A stretch of DNA of 19,213 nt, taken from positions 1 to 19,213 of the forward strand of contig CAYUIG010000056.1 of NCBI GenBank assembly GCA_964444685.1, in the 5' to 3' direction. Below, one piece after another: positions 13,655-19,213 of this stretch. A model generated the notes under the pieces. The model saw nothing but the letters and a program-made list of their open reading frames with translations, was not told the DNA's origin and made no database searches. Within the stretch, counting starts at the first letter, position 1, and each line of letters starts with the position of its first letter. This DNA comes from CAYUIG01 sp964444685. Lineage in GTDB: Bacteria > Gemmatimonadota > Gemmatimonadetes > Longimicrobiales > RSA9. The translations under genes were made by a program, and so were the position numbers.

Positions 13655-16114
13655 CTACGCCGAGAGCAACGCAACCGGCAGCTCGGAGAGCACGTAGGCC
13701 ACGCCCAGGCCGTCCGCTCCTTCGAACGGTTGTCGCGTGAGTACCGAGCGCCAGCGCCGTGGTGCTTCGCGTGGAAGTACGAGCATCGTGTCCGACCACA
13801 CGTCTCCCAGCGGAAAACCTTCGGCGAGGTGCGCGCTGCATCTCGGAACGGCGGCGAGACACCAGGAGCCTTCGTGTTCGCGCAGGAACGCGAAGACGCG
13901 ATCCGCGTGTGTGCCTGACGCTGCGAGTGGGATGTAGCGGCCGCGCTTCAGCAGATCCGGATGTGCGGCGCGGAATTGCAGTGTGGCTTTCGTGAGGAAG
14001 AGCTTGATGCCGCCATCGGTCCAGTTCGTGAGGAGGCTTGCCGCGTCGCGTTTCTCGACAGACCGTCGCAACGCCGAGAGCGCATCGTAGTCGACAGGAC
14101 GGCGGTTGTCGGGGTCCACCAGCTCGAAGCGCCAGCTCTCGTTTCCCTGATACAGATCCGGTACGCCGGGCGCGAGGTTACGCAGCAGGACCTGTGCGCA
14201 GGCGTTCACCGCGCCGGCACTCATGAGCCGCGGCAACAGCCGGTGCAGCCGCGCGGGCCGCCGGTCGGCCAGCACATCGATGAGGGCATCCACGAGTGTT
14301 GCGACGGCGCGCTCGTACGATTCGTCCGGTGCGCGCCAGCTCGTGTTCCGCTTGGCCTCGCGCACGGCCTTCTGCGCGTAGGCACGCAACCGCCCGCAGT
14401 ACGCGTCATCGACCCGGCCATCGAACGGCCACGTGCCGACGATGGCCTGCGCGAGCAGCAGCAGGTCGTCCGGATCGACGGCGCTCACCTCGGGTGCACG
14501 GCGCAGCGTGAACTCCGTCCACTCATCCACGGCCGCGCCCCATTCCTCGGCGAACTCGGAGATCGCTGCAATGCGTGCACGCACGTCTTCGCCGCGCTTG
14601 GTGTCGTGCGTGGCCGTGGCGTTCAGGGAGCCCGGGCACCGTTCGCCGCGTGCGGCGAAGAACGCGTGGACATCCGCCGGCTCGATGCAGGGGCGACCCG
14701 GCTCACCGCCGACTTCGTTCGCGGCCGTCAGCACCGCCCAGTTGTACAGCGCCGTGTCCTCGAAGCCCTTCGCCATCACGGGACCTGTGAACTGCTGCCA
14801 CTGCCGCACGAAGCGGCGCGCGGCCTCCGACGGATTTCCCTCGAGCAGGAGCACGGAGCGAAGCGCTTCCAGGGCGGCCGGATCGCACTCCCCGTGGCGG
14901 GCTGCAGCGCGCACCGCGGCCTCGATCTCGACGCGGTCCTCGGGGCGCACCGCGTCGCGGATGTAGGTGCGGTAGACGCGCAGTCCGACGCTCACCGCCC
15001 GCAGCGCTGTCCGGAGCAGCTCGACATCGTTGCGATCCAGGATGACGGCAAGGGTTCGTGCGAGCGCATCCAGCTCGGCCGGGAAGAGCCTGTCGATGAC
15101 GCGCAGCCGCGCCGCCCGCGCCACCCGGTCGAAAGATTCGGATCGCCCCGTGAAGGCCGCATGGTGCGCGTGCAGCCGCTCCCAGCCGTCCCGGTCGATG
15201 AGCAGGCCGGTGACGCGGTCGATGAACTCGTAGCCGGTGGTGCCGTCCACGGGCCATTCGTCCGGCAGCGACTCGTGACGCGCGAGGATCTTCTCGACGA
15301 GGACGGAAACCCGCTTCCCGTTGGTGAGATGTTGGAGGTAGGACAGAGGATCGGCGAGGCCATCGATGTGATCGACGCGCAGGCCGTCCACGAGTCCTTC
15401 CGCGACCCAGCGCTCGATGGCCGCGTGCGACGCTCGGTACGCCGCCTCCTCCTCTGCGCGGAAGGCGATGAGGTCACCGACATCGAAGAAGCGGCGATAG
15501 GCGAGGACGCGCGTAGACGCGGACCAGTGCGCCAGCCTGTAGTGCTGCCTGTGCAGAACGCTTTCGACATCCTGCCCCTGTGATGGATCCACGGTGCCGG
15601 GTGCGGTGGGATACGGGACATCGTACGCCAGGATGACGGGCTCGGGGCCGCTGGTGTCGAGGCGCACGTCGCCGGCGGCGATGGCTTCGGGGAGGGGGAC
15701 GCCGAGCACCGGGAGCACGAGGGGGAAATCGTCGCCGGTGCCCCATGTGATGTCGAACCAGCGAGTGTAGGGCGAGTCGGGACCGTTGCGCAGCACATCC
15801 TGCCACCACGGGTTCTCCGGTGCGGCGGCCATGTGGTTCGGGACGATGTCGAGGATCAGACCCATGCCGCGCTCGTGCGCCGCGCGGGCCAGCGCGCGCA
15901 GCGCATCTTCTCCGCCGATGTCGGCACGCACGCGCGTCGGGTCGGTCACGTCGTAGCCGTGCGTGCTGCCGGGCCGCGCCTCGAATATCGGTGAGAGGTA
16001 GAGGTGGGATATGCCGAGGACGTGCAGATGGTCGAGTGCTGCGCGCGCGTCGTGGAGCGTGAAGCCCGTGTGGATCTGGAGCCGGCAGGTCGCGTGAGGA
16101 GTGCGGCGCCTCAC
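13655..16114 (-). CDS. treY: Malto-oligosyltrehalose synthase
   Basis: This 819-residue GH13 enzyme rearranges the reducing-end alpha-1,4 bond of malto-oligosaccharides to an alpha,alpha-1,1 bond, making malto-oligosyltrehalose in the cytosol. Family marks in order are the start ATCRLQIHTGFTL, HGYDVTDPTRVRADIGG, LDIVPNHMA, and GLRVDHIDGL with nucleophile D248. VEKIL supplies acid/base E274, and GTTGYEFIDRV, MAKGFEDTALYNW, ATHDTKRGEDVRARI and NLAPGVPDLYQGNE follow. All are intact, so it should be active. GTG 16114 overlaps the GH57 stop by four bases (GTGA); no separate Shine-Dalgarno is seen, so it relies on coupling. TreZ, which normally releases trehalose from the product, is not within the window. 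The gene ends six bases from ubiE, with no terminator visible. Confidence 0.96.
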   Translation of the reverse strand: MRRRTPHATCRLQIHTGFTLHDARAALDHLHVLGISHLYLSPIFEARPGSTHGYDVTDPTRVRADIGGEDALRALARAAHERGMGLILDIVPNHMAAAPENPWWQDVLRNGPDSPYTRWFDITWGTGDDFPLVLPVLGVPLPEAIAAGDVRLDTSGPEPVILAYDVPYPTAPGTVDPSQGQDVESVLHRQHYRLAHWSASTRVLAYRRFFDVGDLIAFRAEEEAAYRASHAAIERWVAEGLVDGLRVDHIDGLADPLSYLQHLTNGKRVSVLVEKILARHESLPDEWPVDGTTGYEFIDRVTGLLIDRDGWERLHAHHAAFTGRSESFDRVARAARLRVIDRLFPAELDALARTLAVILDRNDVELLRTALRAVSVGLRVYRTYIRDAVRPEDRVEIEAAVRAAARHGECDPAALEALRSVLLLEGNPSEAARRFVRQWQQFTGPVMAKGFEDTALYNWAVLTAANEVGGEPGRPCIEPADVHAFFAARGERCPGSLNATATHDTKRGEDVRARIAAISEFAEEWGAAVDEWTEFTLRRAPEVSAVDPDDLLLLAQAIVGTWPFDGRVDDAYCGRLRAYAQKAVREAKRNTSWRAPDESYERAVATLVDALIDVLADRRPARLHRLLPRLMSAGAVNACAQVLLRNLAPGVPDLYQGNESWRFELVDPDNRRPVDYDALSALRRSVEKRDAASLLTNWTDGGIKLFLTKATLQFRAAHPDLLKRGRYIPLAASGTHADRVFAFLREHEGSWCLAAVPRCSAHLAEGFPLGDVWSDTMLVLPREAPRRWRSVLTRQPFEGADGLGVAYVLSELPVALLSA

Positions 16115-18528
16115 GGAACCGCGACCGACAACGCTTCGCCGGCCGCGGCGAAGAGTTCGGTCCAGGTGCGTGCATTCTCGTCACCCATCTCGGCGCGCTG
16201 GACGTATCCGGGATGGACCTCGCGGAGCTGTCGGTAGAACGCGTTCTGCACGCGCCACAGGTTCACGGGGAAGGGAAGCCGTGACGCGAATTCGGCGAGA
16301 CCGGCGAGCTTCGCGAGCCGTTCGGTCTCGCCCGCGAGCGGCAGACCGTCGGCGGCCAGCGTTTCGAGGCTCCGGCTCACAGCGTAGCCGAGGCCCTGCT
16401 CGTCGAGCTGGGCTCGCAGGGCCAGCGCCTCGAACAGCAGCCTTTCCGCGCGCGGGAGATCGAGCGATTCGGCGGCGACTGCGCGGCGCAACTCGCGGTT
16501 GATCACGATTTCGGCCGCGACCAGCAGTGCGCGCGGGATGGGCAGCCCAAGCTCGGCGAGGAAGCGCATGATGCCGCTGTTCTCCTCGTAAATCCGCCGG
16601 AACGCCAGCTCCGCCTCGTGCAGGTTGGAGCGCATCAGCCGATCGATGATCTCGCGCTGGCGTTCCGCGAACAGCGAGCCAAGGGAGAAGCTGTACTCCG
16701 GGAAGTTGGCGAGCAGCCGCACGACCGTGGCGAGGTCCGCGCGCTCGAATGCATCGATGATCTCCGCGCGCAGCGTCTCGAACTCGTGCGCGCCGCTGAA
16801 GTGCCGTATGCCGCCCGTCAGGTTGTGATCTCCGAAATACACGACGGCGAAGGTGACGAGGTCCGACTCGCGCGTGATGATGGACGTGACCCGGGCGCGC
16901 CCGACGGAGAGGGCGGAGTCGCCGCGCCGGCGCACCTCGTGGTGATCCATCTGGATCTCGTAGCTGTACACACGCGCACGCTCGCCGCTCTCGCTGAATA
17001 CGGTGCTGACCGCCTGGTGCGCGGCCACGTTGAGCAGGTCCACGCGGGCGGGGCGTACGTGCAGGTCGTAGACGGTCCGGCCGTTCTTCTTCTCCGGCAG
17101 ATTGCTTTCGGCCGGCTCCAGCCGCTTCAGAAACGCCTCCTCCAGAGACACGCCCAGGACGTCCTCCGCGAGCTGGAGCGCGCGCCCCGCATACTGGAGG
17201 ACCTGGACGGTCTCGATTCCGGAGATGTCGTTGAAGAACCAGCCGCATGACGTGTACATGAGCATGGCATGCCGCTGGAGCTCCATGAGCTTCAGAGTGC
17301 GGATGACGTCATCCGGTCCGTGCTCGTCGCGTGCATGTGCCTCGAGGAATTTTCGGATCGAAGGTTCGGAGCGGTCGACGACCACGTCGATGTAGGCGTC
17401 GCGCGCGGCCCACGGATCGTGGAGCAGCCGGCTCGCCTCGCGCTCGAAGGGTTCCGCGAGCGCGTCGCGCAGCCAGTCGAGCGCGGCGCGCAGCGGCTGG
17501 CGCCAGCGCTGATGCCAGCCGGGCCGTCCGCCAGTGTGGCAGCCGCAGTCGCTCCGCCAGCGCTCGATCCCGTGGGCACAGCTCCAGGACGAGTCCTCGA
17601 CGATGCGGACCTCCTGCGTGGGTGGCCGGAGCGCGAGGAACTCGCCGTAGTTCGTCAAGCGCGCGATGCCTTCGCGGCGGAGGTAGTGGAGCGCGTAGGC
17701 GAGCGCCATCTCGCCGTTACGATGGTGGTGCCCGTACGACTCGCCGTCGGTCGCGATGTGCACGAGCTGCGGATCGGGTGCGTCGCCGAACGGCGAGACC
17801 AGGCGGCGTGCGAACTCCTCGCCGTTGCGCAGCAGCCCTTCGAACGCAACCGCGCGCGATGCGGGGCCATCGTACAAGAAGATGACGATCTCGGCACCGG
17901 ACGGGAGACGGCAGAGGTACGGCTGGGTGGTGTCGACGAGTCCGCCCGCGACGGTCCATTCCTCCTGTCCGATGGGGCGTACCGCATCGGCCTGGTGTGG
18001 TGCCAGGATGGTGAAGGCGACGCCGTGTCGTGCGAGCGCCTCGAGGCTGCGCGTGTCGACCGCGGTCTCGGGCAGCCACATGCCCTCGGGCTTGCGGCCG
18101 AAGCGGGCCTCGAAGTCGCGCAGGCCCCAGACGACCTGCGTCTCGAGGTCGCGGTCGTTCGCGAGCGGCATGATGAGATGGTTGTACGCCTGCGCGATGG
18201 CGGAGCCGTGCCCGCCGAAGCGCGCCGCGCTGGCGCGGTCAGCCGCCAGCACGGCGGCGTACACCTCCGGTGCATGCTCCTTCAGCCACGCGAGCAGCGT
18301 GGGTCCGAAGTCGAAGCTGGTGTACTCGTAGTTGCTGACGATGCGCACGATGCGACGGTGCTCGTCCAGAATGCGCGCGTGCGCGTTCGGTGCGTAGCAC
18401 TCGTTGGTGATGCGTTCGTTCCAGTCGTGGTACGGGTACGCGCTGTCCTGCAGCTCGATCGACTCGAGCCACGGGTTCTCCCGCGGCGGCTGGTAGAAGT
18501 GACCGTGGATGCAGACGCAGCGATCCAT
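16111..18528 (-). CDS. GH57 glycoside hydrolase with DUF3536 domain
   Basis: This 805-residue protein has an N-terminal GH57 domain (about 1-300) and a C-terminal DUF3536 part. The GH57 motifs are HGHFYQPPRENPW near the start, GMWLPETAVD with catalytic nucleophile E154, and IATDGESYGHHH with acid/base D261. GH57 enzymes cut or transfer alpha-1,4 or alpha-1,6 glucan bonds with retention. The specificity of the DUF3536 group is not settled to my knowledge. A Cys/His-rich motif runs CAHG to DCGCH (C317, H319, C328, C330, H331), and CGWFFNDISGIE follows near residue 430. There is no signal peptide, so it is cytosolic. It lies 16 bases after glgB and overlaps treY by four bases, so its substrate is probably glycogen-type glucan. 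ATG 18528 has only a weak Shine-Dalgarno. Confidence 0.92.
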   Translation of the reverse strand: MDRCVCIHGHFYQPPRENPWLESIELQDSAYPYHDWNERITNECYAPNAHARILDEHRRIVRIVSNYEYTSFDFGPTLLAWLKEHAPEVYAAVLAADRASAARFGGHGSAIAQAYNHLIMPLANDRDLETQVVWGLRDFEARFGRKPEGMWLPETAVDTRSLEALARHGVAFTILAPHQADAVRPIGQEEWTVAGGLVDTTQPYLCRLPSGAEIVIFLYDGPASRAVAFEGLLRNGEEFARRLVSPFGDAPDPQLVHIATDGESYGHHHRNGEMALAYALHYLRREGIARLTNYGEFLALRPPTQEVRIVEDSSWSCAHGIERWRSDCGCHTGGRPGWHQRWRQPLRAALDWLRDALAEPFEREASRLLHDPWAARDAYIDVVVDRSEPSIRKFLEAHARDEHGPDDVIRTLKLMELQRHAMLMYTSCGWFFNDISGIETVQVLQYAGRALQLAEDVLGVSLEEAFLKRLEPAESNLPEKKNGRTVYDLHVRPARVDLLNVAAHQAVSTVFSESGERARVYSYEIQMDHHEVRRRGDSALSVGRARVTSIITRESDLVTFAVVYFGDHNLTGGIRHFSGAHEFETLRAEIIDAFERADLATVVRLLANFPEYSFSLGSLFAERQREIIDRLMRSNLHEAELAFRRIYEENSGIMRFLAELGLPIPRALLVAAEIVINRELRRAVAAESLDLPRAERLLFEALALRAQLDEQGLGYAVSRSLETLAADGLPLAGETERLAKLAGLAEFASRLPFPVNLWRVQNAFYRQLREVHPGYVQRAEMGDENARTWTELFAAAGEALSVAVP

Positions 18529-18544
18529 CGTCGTCCGTTCCGGT

Positions 18545-19213
18545 TCAGGCGCTCGGAGCGGCCGCGAGGACGATCATCGCCAGCGGCGGCAGGGTGAGCA
18601 CGACGGAGTGCATATGGCCGTGATAGGGCACCGGGACCGCGTCGAGGCCGCCGTAGTTGCCCGCGCCGCTGCCGCCGTACTCGGCGGCGTCGCTGTTGAG
18701 CAGCTCGCGCCAGTGGCCTGCGTGCGGCACGCCCAGGCGGTAGTTGCGGCGGACGATCGGCGTGAAGTTGCACACGACGAACAGCTCGCCGCCGTCGCGG
18801 TCGCGGCGCAGGAAGCTCAGCACGCTGTTGCGGCTGTCGTTCGCGTCGATCCACGCGAAGCCGGCGGGATCGCAGTCGAGCTGGTGCGCGGCCGGGTGCT
18901 CGCGGTAGAGCCGGTTCAGGTCGGCCACCCAGCGCAGCATGCCGGCATGCAGCGGCTGCTCGAGGCGCTGCCAGTCGAGCTGCGCATCGTGGTTCCACTC
19001 CGCCGGCTGGCCGAACTCGCCACCCATGAACAGCAGCTTCTTGCCGGGCGTCGTGAACATGTAGCCGAACAGCAGGCGCAGGTTGGCGAAGCGCTGCCAC
19101 TCGTCGCCCGGCATTTTCCGGAGCAGCGAGCCCTTGCCGTACACGACTTCGTCGTGCGACAGCGGCAGGACGAAGTTCTCGTTGAACGCGTACAGCCCAC
19201 GGAAGGTGAGCTG
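18545..19213 (-). CDS. glgB: 1,4-alpha-glucan branching enzyme, C-terminal part (5' end outside window)
   Basis: The frame is open to the window edge and encodes the last 222 residues of a GH13 branching enzyme, which makes alpha-1,6 branches in glycogen-like glucan. The piece LYAFNENFVLPLSHDEVVYG contains the conserved HDE region with the last catalytic aspartate. GKGSLLRKMPGDEWQRFANL and LLFMGGEFGQ follow and are diagnostic for GlgB. The final ~100 residues form the C-terminal beta-sandwich (VLSFLRRDRDGGELFVVCNF). The end is normal in length and sequence. It is the first visible gene of a minus-strand alpha-glucan operon with the GH57-DUF3536 gene and treY. Confidence 0.96.
   Translation of the reverse strand, partial: QLTFRGLYAFNENFVLPLSHDEVVYGKGSLLRKMPGDEWQRFANLRLLFGYMFTTPGKKLLFMGGEFGQPAEWNHDAQLDWQRLEQPLHAGMLRWVADLNRLYREHPAAHQLDCDPAGFAWIDANDSRNSVLSFLRRDRDGGELFVVCNFTPIVRRNYRLGVPHAGHWRELLNSDAAEYGGSGAGNYGGLDAVPVPYHGHMHSVVLTLPPLAMIVLAAAPSA

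Noticed and set aside
13961..15583. Plus-strand open frame of 540 codons
   Set aside because: It is antisense to the intact treY, with a shadow-type composition and no motif.
17269..18597. Plus-strand open frame of 442 codons
   Set aside because: It is antisense to the GH57-DUF3536 gene, whose catalytic motifs are intact.

Overview
This 19.2 kb window is high-GC bacterial chromosome with almost no non-coding space. GTG and TTG starts are frequent, and genes often overlap by 1, 4, 8 or 20 bases. The gene types fit a free-living, menaquinone-using, bacillithiol-type bacterium: a YpdA-family reductase, a UbiE/MenG methyltransferase, a GH57-DUF3536 enzyme, and an actinobacterial-like pyrophosphorylase fused to a degenerate phosphomannomutase domain. 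I lean towards Gemmatimonadota or a relative, but this is an inference from gene content and I could not run a phylogeny. I see no rRNA, tRNA, CRISPR array, insertion sequence or phage gene, and no gene-free stretch longer than 300 bases.

Layout. (1) Bases 1-5305, + strand: a tightly overlapping operon of a sugar-nucleotide pyrophosphorylase (5' end outside the window), a Cys/Met-metabolism PLP enzyme, an AI-2E-family permease and a YpdA-type flavoprotein. (2) 5280-7292, +: two single-gene units, each with a readable sigma70-type promoter. These are rocA-type P5C dehydrogenase and a 77-aa NifU-like Fe-S scaffold, the latter followed by a good intrinsic terminator. (3) 7335-9232, +: mrp/apbC Fe-S carrier ATPase coupled to a SAM hydrolase (DUF62). 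(4) 9198-12763, - strand: a five-gene ECF sigma operon reading from right to left: ECF sigma factor, zinc-type multi-pass anti-sigma factor, a signal-peptide plus five-TM protein, a secreted toast_rack/LiaF-like protein, and a small membrane protein. A TGAAAC/CGTA-like ECF promoter candidate lies just upstream of the sigma gene. (5) 12896-13648, +: ubiE/menG, divergent from the sigma gene. (6) 13655-19213, -: an alpha-glucan locus of glgB (3' part), a GH57-DUF3536 enzyme and treY.

How the parts may work together. Cluster 1 mixes sugar activation with sulfur/thiol functions. Clusters 2-3 join Fe-S cluster delivery (NifU-like, Mrp) with SAM turnover. Cluster 4 looks like a self-regulated envelope-stress module whose three downstream membrane or secreted proteins have no firmly assigned function; it is the best candidate here for an undescribed system. 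Cluster 6 makes and trims branched alpha-glucan and converts its ends to trehalosyl ends, but the usual partner treZ is not in the window and a GH57-DUF3536 enzyme of uncertain specificity sits in that place.
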